Positions 28,577 to 44,711 are shown, numbered from the stretch's first letter. The stretch: DNA of 64,000 nt from Piscicola geometra (GCA_943735955.1 OX030969.1:905991-969990); one strand, 5' to 3'. Notes: generated by a model not told the origin, from the letters alone. Numbers and translations: made by a program.

Positions 28577-30150
28577 TAGAGGTCGGACATGGACGATTTT
28601 TCATTCCCGGTCCCGTCCCGTTCCCGAAATTTGTTTTCCCGTCCCGTCCCGTTCCCGATGGGACATCAGAATTTTGATTCCCGTCCCGTCCCGTTCCCGA
28701 AATTTGTTTTCCCGTCCCGTCCCGTTCCCGATGGGACATCAGAATTTTGATTCCCGTCCCGTTCCCGAAACTTTTTTGTTTTTTTATTCATTTTCGCTGC
28801 CGTTTTCACTGGTCCCAAACTTACTAGTTCTAACATTTCTTACAATTTATTATTTGAAAGTCAGAGAATATTTCTTTTAATAAAATAAAAATAAAACACG
28901 ATTTAAATTTCAAATATTTATTGAAATGAAAGTATTGAAGTTAGTCATTGTTTTTGAGTAATTCAATCAAGTCTTTATTGCTTTTCACACGGGTTAAACC
29001 GTTAAGAGTTTCAGCTTTCAAATGAGAGGATTTTGGGTCTGAAGTTAAACGACCACATATTGAAAAATTCCGTTCACAGGGAATATAACTTGCAGATATA
29101 CTAAACAAAATTTTGGCTACTTTTTGTTGTATTTTAAAATTGCTCATTTTACTCCAATAAAATAAAACATCTTTATAATCTTCGATTTTTTTGGGACGTA
29201 ATTGTGAATATTTGTACAATTCATCCTCTTCTGAATTTTTTTCTTCGTTCATTATTATTAATTCTTCAATAATGATAGAAATATGTTTTTTGACAACATT
29301 CTTATTCTCCACAACTGCAAATATAAAATCATTCGTATAATTTGTTAGTATTATAATTTTATTATAATTTTTTCGTTATAAAAACAAACATAATAGGTCT
29401 AAATACCCATCATTTGTTTTTTTTCTCAACGGCACTGCAGCTTAATCTGGCTGTACAAAATAGATTTAAATTTTCTCTAATGAAAGTCTTGGTATTTATT
29501 TCTTTTCTATCCCAAACTTTTTTCCTATTATTCTTTCATACTGGGGATGCAACAGACATGCTGTCATATGAATGAGATCAATGGCATCTTTTCTTTTGTC
29601 GAAATGATCAACTGAACAATCATTTGGAAATTAATCATTCAAATTCAAAGTATTAATTTATAAAATTAAAATAATATAACTGACCATTTTGATTTCATCT
29701 GAAAAGTTTTCATCATCACCCATTTGTTCTAATCTCCCTAATCTTTGGACTCACCATAACAACTTCAAATGTAGTGTTGGAGATTTCGACATTGGCAATG
29801 GTGGCTTCGTTACACATTTCTATTGCATTTAATACTTATTTTAAGTATGGAGTATCGATGAAATAAAGATTTCCATACTTAGAAGTTTGCTGAAAAATCA
29901 TTGTTAAAAAATCCAATCCCAATAAATGTCATTCCCGTTTTTCCCGTTCCCGATTTAAAAGTTGATTCCCGTTCCCGTCTTTTCCCGTTCCCGATTTGAA
30001 AGTTGATTCCCGTTCCCGTTCCCGTCCCGAAAACCTATTCCCGGTTCCCGACTTTTCCCGTCCCGAAATTAATTTTCATTCCCGTTCCCGCGGGAGTCCC
30101 GCGGGTACCCGCGGGTACCCGGTCAGATCGGGTACCCGGTCCGACCTCTA
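28577..30150 (-). mobile_element. hAT element, TAGAGGTCGGAC ends, 8-bp target duplication
   Basis: Ends TAGAGGTCGGAC (28577) and its inverse GTCCGACCTCTA (30139-30150), flanked on both sides by the identical octamer TTGCAAAC (28569-28576 and 30151-30158), the hallmark of hAT insertion. Both subterminal regions carry GGGACGGGAAC-type repeats. The - strand holds the C-terminal part of a transposase. 1574 bp, internally deleted. Confidence 0.92.
28941..29312 (-). pseudogene. hAT transposase C-terminal (dimerisation) fragment
   Basis: About 123 codons. The hAT C-terminal dimerisation domain is clear: DVLFYWSKMSNFK, ILFSISASYIPCERNFSICG, RLTSDPKSSHLKAETL. The BED finger and catalytic domain are missing, so the element is nonautonomous. 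The frame is open only because it is a recent relic; an ATG at its start is probably fortuitous. Confidence 0.82.
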
Positions 30151-30839
30151 TTGCAAACCTAGACTTCAGTCCAAAGAAAACCCCGAACCGATGGGAGCAA
30201 GACAAACCACCCAGACAAAGTGGCACAGTTTAAGCAAGATCTTTTGGAACTGTTCTACTTACAACCTCTACGAGAGCAATGAGCTTGTTGATCGTTGTCA
30301 AAGGCGGTTGATTCACTGCTCTTTATGAGTTAACTGTCACGTCCATCTGTTCTTTTAGCTGGACTTGTTGCATTCGTCTAAGAGAGCGAGGGCTTGTGTT
30401 TTGTAAGAATCTTTTCGCTCGTATAAAGCAGTGCTTCGTTGGTGCAGGTTAATGTTTTTTCATTCAAGAGCTCGGAGATTCGATCTTGAAGTGTAATGTC
30501 AAAGCTACGTCTAGTTTCTGGAAGCTCTAGCTTGCTCCAGTTGTACTTGCACCTTCCGTTTGGCGGCCGCTTGGTTGCTCGCAAGGAAAGTCGGAATTGA
30601 GCCGATGTTTATGGTGATATGTTGTCTTTCTCTATGGCAGTGTTTCCTAACCTTTTTCAGTGTTGGCCTCCCTAAAAAAGTCCTAATGGTAACTTGGCCT
30701 CCCCAAATCCCGTCGTCAATAATTGAGAAAAAAAATCAATTTATTATAACAATTTTTATTCAGAAAGATTAAAAAAAATTAGCATTGTTCGTAATAATAG
30801 GGTTTATGTAAGGTTTTTTAATTTATAAAATGTTATTAA

Positions 30840-31285
30840 TAATAATAATTGTCGTTTTTGTTTGCAATAAAAAAATAAAAATAATTATTATAGTAATGTT
30901 ATTAAAAGGAAAGCAAAGAGTAGCATGACGTAATTATTATGAGTGATAAGCTAAGTTAAAATAATGAGTTTTCAGTTTGGCTTTGAAAGTCGAAAATTGG
31001 TTGATGTTGCGAAGTGCAGGGCATTCCAAGTTGTTGGAGCTGCGTGACGGAATGCTCTTTTTGAGATGTTGTTTGTAGTGGATTCTTGGTTGAGGAGAAG
31101 AGATGAAGATGAACGCAGTTGTTTGTTTGATGTTTTGTTAGTTATGAGTTTGCTGAGATATGACGGTATTGAATGTAGTGATGGCTATTTTAAAGGATAT
31201 TCGAAAATCTATAGGAAGCCAGTGAAGTTTTATAAGATTATCATTTGATTACTGAACAAGGTGATGGCCTGGGTAATCACAATTG
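30840..31285 (-). mobile_element. CR1/L2-like LINE 3' fragment nested in hAT
   Basis: The - strand encodes degraded RT C-terminus: KLHWLPIDFRI, FKIAITTF, then AFRHAAPTTWNALHFATSTN and STFKAKLKTH-like sequence with stops, followed by an AT-rich 3' end. It lies between the hAT transposase stop and the hAT terminus, so it inserted after the hAT. Confidence 0.72.
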
Positions 31286-31299
31286 AGTGTTATTGAAGC

Positions 31300-33087
31300 T
31301 TAATGAGATGATTGTTGCTGTTTTCCATCACAGAGAAGATGAAATCGAGGTTCTGTATTAGAAAGAGATACCCTCATATCATTTGAGGCATCCAATCTAT
31401 TTCTATCTTTAGTCTTGATAGATACTAATGTAGAAAACCCTTTTTCACATAAGTAGGTGGTCGAATATGGAATCAGAGCTGCCATGGCTTTTTAAAATAA
31501 ATTTGGGTATATTTCTTTCAGACTGCACTAAAACTCTGCCAATCCTTTGGAATTGAATTCAGCTTTTACCAACTCTTTTGATCGAAGATCAATTAAATCT
31601 TCATTTATTTCTTCTTCATCAGCAACACTATCCAAGCCAATAATGAACGGATTTCGTATCCAAAGATTATTTTCCAAATTTTTAGTATCAAAATAACGCT
31701 CAAATGATAGTTGGAGAGTTGTGATATGTTGTATAATTTCTTTTTTTATTTCAACAGGCATTGATTTGTTTGCACTGCTACTTATAACATCAGCTAGGTA
31801 TGGAAAATTTGCAAGGTTTTCAGCTTCTACTCTTCTTTTGTACAATGAAAGCTTATTTAAAAATCCTACTAATTTTTCATTGGCGTCGATTATTGTCATT
31901 TCTGGTCCTTGCAAACAAAGATTAAATTCATTTAAGAGTGTGAACAGATCAGCTAAATATGCCATATTAACTATGAAATCAGTCTTCTCAAAGTCACCTG
32001 CTAACGTTTTTTCTTTTTCTTGCAAAAATGAAGACACCTCATCTTTCAGGTCCATTAGTCTTGAAAATACCTTTCCTTTGCTTAACCACCTGACTTCTGT
32101 GTAATATAACAAGACATCGTATTCAGAACCAAGTTCTTGGCATAAAACTTTGAATAAACGATGGTTTACTGCTTTTGATCGTATAAAATTGACTATTTTG
32201 ATCGCTGTAGACATGAAAGACTGAAGCTTTGCTGGTAATGTCTTTACAGCTAGAGCATGGCGATGGAGCATGCAATGAGTTACAAGTGTCTGTGGAGAAT
32301 TAACTTTGATTAAGGCAGCCAATCCAGATTTGTTACCCAACATACTTGGTGCTTCATCAGTACAGACTGAATGTAATTTTGTCAACCAACTAAATTCATT
32401 TCTTTCAAAGAAAGTTGCAATCATTTGAAAAACATCTGCAGCTTTACTAGTTTTCTGAAGTGGTTGGCAAAATAAAAATTCTTCTTTAATTATAAAAGTA
32501 CATACATAACGAACATACACTAAAAGCTGGCAACACATTGATACATCTGTGGTTTCATCAAGTTGCATACCAAAATTAAAAGGACTACTTTTCAGTTCTG
32601 ACATAACTTGGTCCAAGATATCATTTGAAAGATTTGCTATTCTGGAACAAATAACATTATTAGAAAGTGGAATTTCTTCAACCTGTTTTCTTTCTTTTTT
32701 TCCAAAAATTAACTCCACCATTTCAAGTGCACAGGGTTTTATTGAGGTTTCTCCAATTGTATGTGGTTTTCTTTTTTTGGCAATCAAATAGGCAACTTTG
32801 TAAGAAGCCTCAAGAAGTGGTTTCTTTGGTTGAGCAAATCCAACATTTTTTAATGTTCCAGTGGCTTGAAATCTAGCTCGCTTCAGTTTGAAGGTATCCA
32901 GGTTGTCGTTGACATTTCCAGGATGTTTGGTTTCTAAGTGGTGGCGTAACTTTGCTGGTCTCATTCTATCATTACAATATACTGCTCCGCATAAGAAACA
33001 TTGTGGCTTTTCAGTGCCATCTTTTTCAGTAATAGTCGTGAATCCAAACGCAACGTAGGTTTCGTCATAGAAACTTTTTTTCGACAT
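31300..33087 (-). pseudogene. ZBED5/FAM200-type hAT transposase, two nonsense codons
   Basis: ATG at 33087. Residues about 20-60 form a BED-type zinc finger (CFLCGAVY, then HHLETKH). The RNase H-like catalytic region has MQLDETTDVSMCCQLLVYVR, HSVCTDEAPSML and YYTEVRWLSKGKVFSRL. The dimerisation domain at 31300-31485 has YSTTYLCEKGFSTLVSIKTK. The 519-codon frame ends at a TAG at about 31528 in LAEF*CSLKEIYPNL, and a second in-frame stop lies 13 codons further on before KAMAALIPYS. The rest is in the same frame, so the lesion is small. Confidence 0.9.
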
Positions 33088-33585
33088 TATTGAAAACTGA
33101 AAATGATAAAAAACACATATTTTAAAAAGAACTAAAATAATTTAAAAATCACAAATATAAATTACCAGTTATGTTAGAAACAGCAGACCAAACTTTTTAG
33201 CTAATTTATTCAATTAATTGTCTTATTTTATTAATTTTAATGAAAAAGAAACTCTTGCAGGGTATCTCAAAAAACGCGAAAGAAAGAAAATGAGGGATTT
33301 ATGAAAACAGAAATGTGCAAATCATTATTCAAATAAATACAATATGGAAAGCCGTTACGCAAAAACAATTTTCATAGAGTATTCAAAAAATCGTTTTTAG
33401 CATGATTAAAATTTTGTGATTTAACAAAACTTTATAAAATTATATAAATTTATAAAATACATGTAAATAGAACACCTTAGTTGGCCTCCCCTAAAAGATC
33501 ATTTAGCCTCCCTAAGGGAGGCCGGCCCCACCGGTTGGGAAACCCTGCTCTATGGCGAGTGAAGGCTTGGTAGGTGCGTATGCAT

Positions 33586-34290
33586 TAGAGGTCGGATTTT
33601 CATTCCCGGGTCCGTCCCGTTCCCGCAACTAGATTCCCGGTCCCAAATAAGATGATCTTGCTAAACTGAAGTTAAACTAAGACATTTTAGAAAATTCCTT
33701 TTAAAGAACTTGCAGGTATGCTAAAAAAATTTTTGGCTTCTTCTTGTAGTATTGGAAAATTGTTCATTTTACCCCAATAAAATGAAAAATTTTTATAATC
33801 TTAAATTTTGGTGGAGCGTAATTGTGAATAAATTTTCACAAGTACAATTCATCCTCTTCTGAATTTTATTCCTCGTTCATTATTATTAATTATTCAATAA
33901 TGTTAGAAATATTTTTTTGACATTCTTATTCTCCACGACTGCAAAAATAAAATTAATCGTATAATTTGATAGTATAATAATTTTATTATAATTTATACGT
34001 TTTAAAAAAAACATAATAAGTCTAAATCTTGGCGAGCGGGTTGGCTTAGATGGTTAAGTCGTTGGACCTGCAACTTAAAGATCGCCAGTTCGAATCTTTC
34101 TTCAGCCAGCCGTGAGCTATCATATACCTAGTGTATATGATGCGGTGTTTCACGACTTATGTCGTGTGAGTGGCGCCTCTGTTGCGTACCTTGGCGCATT
34201 ATAAATACGCATTATTTATTATTTTTTTATTTATAAATAACCATCTTTTTTCTCAACGGCACAGGCCTAGCTGTACAAAATGAAATTGGA
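33586..34290 (-). mobile_element. hAT (TAGAGGTCGGAC family) copy 2, interrupted by SINE-B
   Basis: TAGAGGTCGGATTTTCATTC with CCCGTTCCCG repeats starts at 33586. Internal sequence from about 33700 to 34020 and 34235 to 34285 matches the copy at 28577-30150 (for example TCAACGGCAC and GCTGTACAAAAT). A SINE-B splits it at 34031-34222. Its far end is lost near the (ACA)n/telomeric tract. Confidence 0.8.
34031..34222 (+). mobile_element. SINE-B reference copy
   Basis: tRNA-like head GGCGAGCGGGTTGGCTTAGA (A box TGGCTTAGATGG) and GCCAGTTCGAATC (B box); body GTGAGCTATCATATACCTAG, TGTATATGATGCGGTG and TTTCACGACTTATGTCGTGT; 3' part GTTGCGTACCTTGGCGCATT then ATAAATACGC and (ATT)n. The best-preserved of five full or partial copies. 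Not a functional tRNA gene: there is no acceptor-stem pairing and a long unrelated 3' body. Confidence 0.88.
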
Positions 34291-34349
34291 ATTCACCTTC
34301 ACCTCCACGCCGCCACCCTCTTGCATCATCCCAAATCTTCAAATTTCTA

Positions 34350-34450
34350 CAGCAACAATTACAACAACAATAACAACAACCACAACAACTACAACAGTCA
34401 CAACAACACCAACAGCCACAACAACCACAACAACAACAGCATCTCATGAG
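34350..34450. repeat. (ACA)n imperfect repeat
   Basis: ACAACAACAATAACAACAAC-type tract beside the telomeric repeat. It gives a Thr-rich frame that is not considered a gene. Confidence 0.8.
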
Positions 34451-34525
34451 CACATGACGGCCAATACGGCGCCAAAAAACTTCTCTTCTTCTTCTTCTTC
34501 TAATTCTCTCAAAAAACCCCCACAA

Positions 34526-34698
34526 CCCTAACCCTAACCCTAACCCTAACCCTAACCCTAACCCTAACCCTAACCCCAACCTAACCCTAACCCTAACCCT
34601 AACCCTAACCCTAACCCTAACCCTAACCCTAACCCTAACCCTAACCCTAACCCTAACCCTAACCCTAACCCTAACCCTAACCCTAACCCTAACCCTAA
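34526..34698. repeat. Interstitial telomeric repeat (CCCTAA)n
   Basis: About 29 copies of CCCTAA (TTAGGG on the - strand), nearly perfect apart from CCCCAACCTAA at about 34571-34583. It splits transposon-derived sequence: hAT-like coding resumes at once at 34699. The repeat type shows that the host telomere is probably TTAGGG. Confidence 0.96.
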
Positions 34699-35395
34699 TA
34701 GAAGCTTCAGATGAATCATCAATTCCTTCAAAGAAATTTAAATTTTTATCTTCTAAATTAAGTAATGAAGATACAAGTTCTGGCAAAGAATGCAAATCAA
34801 GTATAATTGTGGAAATAGAAAAATATATTTCGGAGATGAAAATAAATAAATAAATTCTTCAAAAATCAAAAATACTTGTGAACCAACTGGGTTAAAATTC
34901 TGGAATGACAACATAACTTTCTACTCTATTCTAGGTCCAATTGCACAAGATCTTTTGTCAGCTCCAGCCTCCCAGGCATACGTTGAGAGAATTTTTTCTT
35001 TATGTGCTTCTTTAACAAGTGGGAAAAGAAATAGATAACAGAAAAACCTACAAATGAAAGTTTTCTTGAGACTGAATACATTTTTATTTGACTGTTAATT
35101 TTTAAAACTCATTTGTTGTTAATATACTGTTCTATTTTACTGTTTCATTTTATGATCAATTAATTTTTTTAGATATAAATAAATAGTGTTTGAAGTTTCA
35201 AATTAATATAATTTCAAAACTAAAATAAAAAATAAAAACTATAATTGTTTTCAAAACGAAAACGAAAATAAAAACTAAATTTATTTTCAAAACGAAAACG
35301 AAAATAAAAACTATAATTAATTCCAAAACGAAACTGAAATAAAAACTATAATTATTTTATGGAACGAAAATAACAATGACACATACATATATAGG
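34699..35395 (+). mobile_element. hAT 3' fragment with terminal CGAAAATAACAATG
   Basis: The + strand reads EASDESSIPSKKFKFLSSK, a stop-broken region, then ILGPIAQDLLSAPASQAYVE and RIFSLCASLTSGKRNR (hAT dimerisation domain), followed by about 300 bp of AT-rich 3' sequence with AACGAAAACGAAAATAAAAA repeats. The latter matches, inverted, the MITE at 52519-53220, and ends with a variant of its terminal repeat. Confidence 0.8.
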
Positions 35396-36430
35396 GTTGT
35401 AACGAACTCAATGAATTAATTTAAAAAAACCTTCTTGATGAAGCGAATAAGCGAAACATGTCCATGTCGAAGGAGTCTAACAGTTGAGTTCAAAATAATA
35501 ATTTAAATCTTAAATTTAAATTACTTTTAATCTCTCACATCGAGAATTAAAAGAATCATCCTAACTGTGTCCTTATACGACCAGTAGAGAATGATACATT
35601 ACTCACATCGAGAATTTAAAAACACCCTAACTGGATTCCTAACACGACCAGTAGAGAGTGGTTAAGAAGAAAAAGGTAAGTGGTTGACACCTAGATCACT
35701 TCCCAAGCCATAAGCCGGAACGCTTTTATGTGACTAACCATCACATTCTACCATACTTAACCCAAAAAAATAATTTTGAAGATTTTATAAAACTGAATTT
35801 TTAAAATAATTTTTTAAAACACGTTTTTCTAAAATTCTAAATTTTTGTTTATACGATATGACGTTTCTCGTTAAAAAACTTGTTTAAAAAAATTTAATTT
35901 CAATAATTTTTGCATTTTTAAATAATTTTTTTATTTTAATAAATCACTATTTTGTTTAAAAATCTTTTACTCAATTAACTTTTGTCATTTTCATATTACA
36001 GTTTATTCTTTTTTTTTCAACTTAATTGTTTTTTAATTAAATGACAATAGGTGAAGAGGCTTCTTTTTGCACAGCGATTTTTTTAATACTTATAATCACT
36101 ATTTCATAAACAATATGAAAAATTATTTAAAATATTATTTTTCTTTCATGCTAAATGATTTCTTTCTAAGAAATCTCATTATTCCTTCTGACGTTTTTAC
36201 AAAACAACAACAGCAACAACACAATAACCTGATCGTTAAAATTATTCAAAACTTTTCGAAATATGAAGCTTTGATTTAAAATGAACTAGAATTCAAAACC
36301 AGAATTTAAAACCAGAGTTTTAAACCACTACAACTCCGCAATATGCAATTGACGCAACTTATTTTACATTTTTTTCTCTTTGGACTTGTTAAATCAGGTT
36401 TTTCAAAGATTTTTTTTTCAAAGCTTATAT
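35396..36430. other. AT-rich spacer with a degenerate duplication
   Basis: A block of about 55 bp (CTCACATCGAGAATTAAAAG through CGACCAGTAGAGA) is present twice at about 35535-35660 with differences. No gene recognised. Confidence 0.5.
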
Positions 36431-36770
36431 TACTTCCACCAAACAATTTTTTCAATAGTACATTAAATATTCTTTTAAACCAAATCTTTTTCTCTTAATT
36501 ACATCAAATATTCTTTTAAATCAAATCCTTTTCTCTTAATTACATCAAATATTTTTTTTAATCACATTTTTTTCTCTTAATTACATAAAATACTCTTTTA
36601 AATCAAATCCTTTTCTCATAATTACATAAAATATTCTTTTAAATCAAATCCTTTCCTCTTAATTACATCAAATATTCTTTTAAATCAAATCCTTTTCTCT
36701 TAATTACATCAAATATTCTTTTAAATCAAATCCTTTTCATTTAATTACATATAACTTTTTTTTAAATCAA
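36430..36770. repeat. About 41-bp AT-rich minisatellite
   Basis: About eight imperfect copies of TCTTTTAAATCAAATCCTTT plus TCTCTTAATTACATCAAATAT lie just upstream of the first lectin exon. Confidence 0.88.
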
Positions 36771-36788
36771 ATCATCCTCTCCCTACAG

Positions 36789-41453
<4,665 letters not shown>

Positions 41454-41468
41454 ACTTAAAGTTTAGGA

Positions 41469-41474
41469 AATAAA
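41469..41474 (+). terminator. Likely polyadenylation signal AATAAA
   Basis: AATAAA 16 bp after the stop codon of the module 1 tail exon. In such AT-rich DNA it may be fortuitous. Confidence 0.4.
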
Positions 41475-41479
41475 ATTAA

Positions 41480-42060
41480 AGTGAAAATTTTTTTTAGAGA
41501 TAATGTGAAAACTAAATAAATAAATAAATAAAACTTAAATTTTTTTTTTTCAATTGTATATAATTATGAATAATTATATTGCAAAATATTACATTAAAAA
41601 TAAATATATAATGATAAATCAAGCTATCAAAAGAAAAAACAAATAAATGAAAAAAATTATTTTGAATATGAAAAATAAATAAATAAATATTAAAAACAAA
41701 AATTAAATTAAATGAACATAGCACAACGAATAAAAAAAGTTAATAAAAAATACAAATTCGACTCAAACAAGCTCATGGCAAGTTTGGAAAGACTTGATGA
41801 TAAAAATGACTGAAATGAAGAATTAGAAAATGAAAAATTTAATGATAATAATAATTATATGAATATTAATATGAATAATAATAATAAAATAATTATAAAT
41901 TAATATTTGGTGGTTAGAGAGCAAAAGAGAAGCAAGAATGGGGTGAATAAGGTCAAAAATCCTCTGGAATCTAAAAAATATAATTGAATATTGAACTTTG
42001 TTTCTTTTGGGATAATCGTTAAACAATATCACAATAAAATACAATTCAATACAAAACAAT
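41480..42060. other. AT-rich spacer
   Basis: No gene recognised. Confidence 0.5.
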
Positions 42061-42610
42061 GCGATGCAATTAAATATAATACAATACAATTAAATATAAT
42101 ACAAGACAATTAAATATAATACAATACATTTAAATATAATACAATACATTTAAATATAATACAATACATTTAAATACAATAAAATACAATTAAATATAAT
42201 ACAATACATTTAAATATAATAAAATATATTTAAATATAATACAATACATTTAAATATAATACAATACATTTAAATATAATACAATACATTTAAATATAAT
42301 ACAATACATTTAAATATAATACAATACATTTAAATATAATACAATACATTTAAATATAATACAATACATTTAAATATAATACAATACATTTAAATATAAT
42401 ACAATACATTTAAATATAATACAATACAATTAAATATAATACAATACATTTAAATACAATTAAATAAATTACAATACATTTAAATATAATACAATACATT
42501 TAAATATAATACAATAAATTTAAATATAATACAATACATTTAAATACAATACAATAAAATTAAATATAATACAACATATTTAAATATAATACAATAAAAT
42601 TAGATACAAT
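42060..42610. repeat. 20-bp AT minisatellite (ATTTAAATATAATACAATAC)
   Basis: About 26 copies of a 20-bp unit containing the palindrome ATTTAAAT. The ACAATAC part recalls the (ACAAT)n tails of the CR1-like LINE. Confidence 0.93.
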
Positions 42611-42702
42611 GCAATACAATAAAACAACAAGTATTTTTCTAAAATTAATTTGAACGCTTTAGAGTGAATAAAAGAGTTGAAAACGATTTTTGGTTTATAA
42701 TA

Positions 42703-42882
42703 AAAAATAATAATGACGAGCATTATTATAGTGGCGTATAACCCAAACGGGCTTCCAGGCAACTTAGGCTGCATATTTTCATTTGCGCCTTTGGGTTACT
42801 AGGGCATTGGTTGCACTTGAACCTAGGACCTTTCAGTATTGGTCAAGACGAGAGTCGTTACCGACTCAGATACCTGTTCAGC
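42703..42882 (-). mobile_element. SINE-A copy 2
   Basis: About 93% similar by eye to the copy at 28164-28358, same strand. A and B boxes are recognisable, and the CR1-like 3' tail GCCTGGAAGCCCGTTTGGGT is present, with the stem slightly altered. Confidence 0.85.
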
Positions 42883-42889
42883 CTTATCA

Positions 42890-43285
42890 CCCTTAAGTTT
42901 AAACTATTTTTCATTTCAACGCATATTATGTGGAAAAACCCCCGAAAATCAATCAAAAGCAGTTTTTTTAGAAAAAAAGTAAAAGATTTAGATTTTTTAT
43001 GTTTTGAGCACAAGAAAGGTTTTGAAACCAATCGAAAGACCCAGGGATGTTTAGCATAGAATCATTTTTCCAACAAAAAAACTTTTTTTTTCTCAAAAAA
43101 AACTAAAAAATCTTGAAAAGCTAGTGCTTAGAATTTGTTGACAAAAATGAACTTTTGACGTTTTCATTAACATTATTTTAATTAAAATTTTCAAAAAATT
43201 TTAACATTTGGCTAAAATTAAAACTATTAAACATAAATAAATTAAAATATATAAAATTGAAAAATCTCAAAATTTTAAGCTTTTT
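42890..43285. other. AT-rich, no gene seen
   Basis: A/T-rich DNA with T-runs leading to the acceptor at 43288-43289. No FTP exons 1-2 equivalents for module 2 were found here. Confidence 0.5.
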
Positions 43286-43289
43286 TCAG

Positions 43290-43459
43290 GCCTATAGACT
43301 CCGCAAAAAATGGAATTAATCAAGTTATCATATTGTATTGCTTCACCCCGGCGATAGTGTGGTCGGACATTTTTGAAACCATCAAAAATAATATTAACTC
43401 TCTAATAAAGAGGATTGTATCACCTAAAACTAAGAGTGGAACCAATACTAATGCCACGA
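43290..43459 (+). CDS. Candidate exon, module 2: end of an FTP-like domain and Thr/Asn stalk
   Basis: Strong acceptor AGCTTTTTTCAG|GCCTA. Encodes PIDSAKNGINQVIILYCFTP, AIVWSDIFETIKN, then SLIKRIVSPKTKSGTNTNAT. This parallels CPVDKPRQIVEISCIG, IQLVVSAIEIYG of exon 39853-40043, so it looks like a diverged duplicate of the domain's last strands plus stalk. Phase-1 donors at AAGA|GTGGAA (43435) or ACGA|GTACAA (43459) fit the TM exon at 44593. The upstream half of this domain is not visible. Confidence 0.45.
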
Positions 43460-43497
43460 GTACAACAACTGATAGTTCTGCTAATAATAATAATAAT

Positions 43498-43545
43498 AAA
43501 ATTCATTTATATAGCGCTAAGGAACGCAACAGAAGCGCTCTTTGT
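43498..43545 (-). mobile_element. SINE/LINE tail fragment
   Basis: (AAT)n then TTTATATAGCGCTAAGGAAC and GCAACAGAAGCG, the reverse complement of a SINE-B-like 3' end. Confidence 0.5.
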
Positions 43546-43596
43546 CAGGTTCTCAGTGGAAATGTATATTTATCATCTTATTCAGATTGTTGTTGT

Positions 43597-44110
43597 TGTT
43601 AAGACGATTACTCTCGATGAGCTGAGAAAACTCATTGAGAAAGTTTGTTGTGATTGGGCCAGGTGGTCTGTAAATTATTGTGAGGTTGATTGGGGATTTA
43701 GTCTTGATGATTTTGACTGTGAAGTGTTCGAATTCAGTGAATTTGGTCGTGGCGATACGTTGGCAAATGACATCATTTGTGTGCACAAGTGCAATCCCAC
43801 CACCTTTTCTTCCAGTCTCACGATGCTGATGGACTACTGAAAAACCTGGTGAACATAGGTCATTCTTGACTGCTGGTGGTGCGTCAGCTGAGATCCATGT
43901 CTCAGTGATGGCCATGATGGCAATGTGATGTTGAGAGATTGTGTCGAGAATTAGGGAAGCTTTGTTGGGTAGTGATTTTGGAGGAGGGCAGAGAGTCGTG
44001 TTGTTGCGAATTTCTAATAATTGATTAGGAGAATATTTCATTTTGGTGATGTGATGTTGAGCGATAATGACAATCGGTGAGGAATCGCAGGAATGGAGTA
44101 TTTGTGAAAT
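43597..44110 (-). mobile_element. CR1-like LINE endonuclease fragment
   Basis: The - strand reads LILDTISQHHIAIMAITETW, ISADAPP, GFSVVHQHRETGRKGGGIAL, VKIIKTKSPINLTIIYRPPG and TNFLNEFSQLIE. This is the AP endonuclease N-terminal domain of a CR1-clade LINE (TETW and GGGIALV motifs). Only the 5' part is present; it probably belongs to the same family as 45830-47010. Confidence 0.83.
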
Positions 44111-44592
44111 AAAATTAACTCGAGACGACTGAGAATAAATAAACTAAAGGAAATACTGCAAAAAAAGTTAGCTAAAGTTAATAAGTAAATAAAATATCCA
44201 CTAAGAACGAGACAAAAATAAACACGCCATGTTTAAAGCATAGACGTGAGAGATACTACTGAAAGTTTTAGTACTACTACTTTAAATTATTTTTAATCGA
44301 TTAACAAGGATTTAAAATTAAATTAATCTATTAATTATTTTAATTCTGTTATTAATATCATGAAAAATTGTTATTAAAAAAAGGCTACTACTCGAAAGCC
44401 GTTTTTCTGTTATTAATAACTATAACAAATTTAATCTAATTATCCCTATCAAACCATTTCTCATATTAATAACAATAATAAATTTATTTAAAGTCATTTA
44501 AACCAATTTTATTATTAAGAATTAAATATTTAAATTTAACTATCTAGTACAAATACTTTTACTAAAATTACTAATACCACTACTATCATCAG

Positions 44593-44702
44593 CACCCTTT
44601 GCAGACTTTTTCGCACCGGTATCTCAATTCGTGCAACAAAAATGGTGGACTCTGTTGCTGGAAGGAGCGGTGCTTTCTTGCCTCTTCTTGGCTGCCTTGT
44701 TG
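44593..44702 (+). CDS. Candidate TM exon, module 2
   Basis: Acceptor ACTATCATCAG|CACCC (phase 1); donor TTGTTG|GTCTTA (phase 0). Encodes PFADFFAPVSQFVQQKWWTL then LLEGAVLSCLFLAALL, a good single TM helix with a WW interfacial pair. GC-rich against AT-rich flanks. Confidence 0.55.
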
Positions 44703-44711
44703 GTCTTATGC

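Larger units (their letters stand above)
30638..33547 (-). mobile_element. ZBED5-like hAT element with perfect 8-bp target duplication
   Basis: Ends CAGTGTTTCCTAACC (30638) and, inverted, CAGGGTTTCCCAACC (33547), flanked by CTCTATGG on both sides (30630-30637 and 33548-33555). The transposase lies on the - strand at 31300-33087. A CR1/L2-like LINE fragment is nested at about 30840-31285. The 2910-bp element is complete in outline. Confidence 0.93.

Noticed and set aside
34031..34105. tRNA gene
   Set aside because: A and B boxes are present, but the acceptor stem does not pair, and the same head plus a 120-bp body and tail recurs at several loci: it is a SINE.
34253..34795. 180-codon Arg/Val/Leu/Gly frame on the - strand
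   Set aside because: Translation of the TTAGGG telomeric repeat plus an (ACA)n tract.
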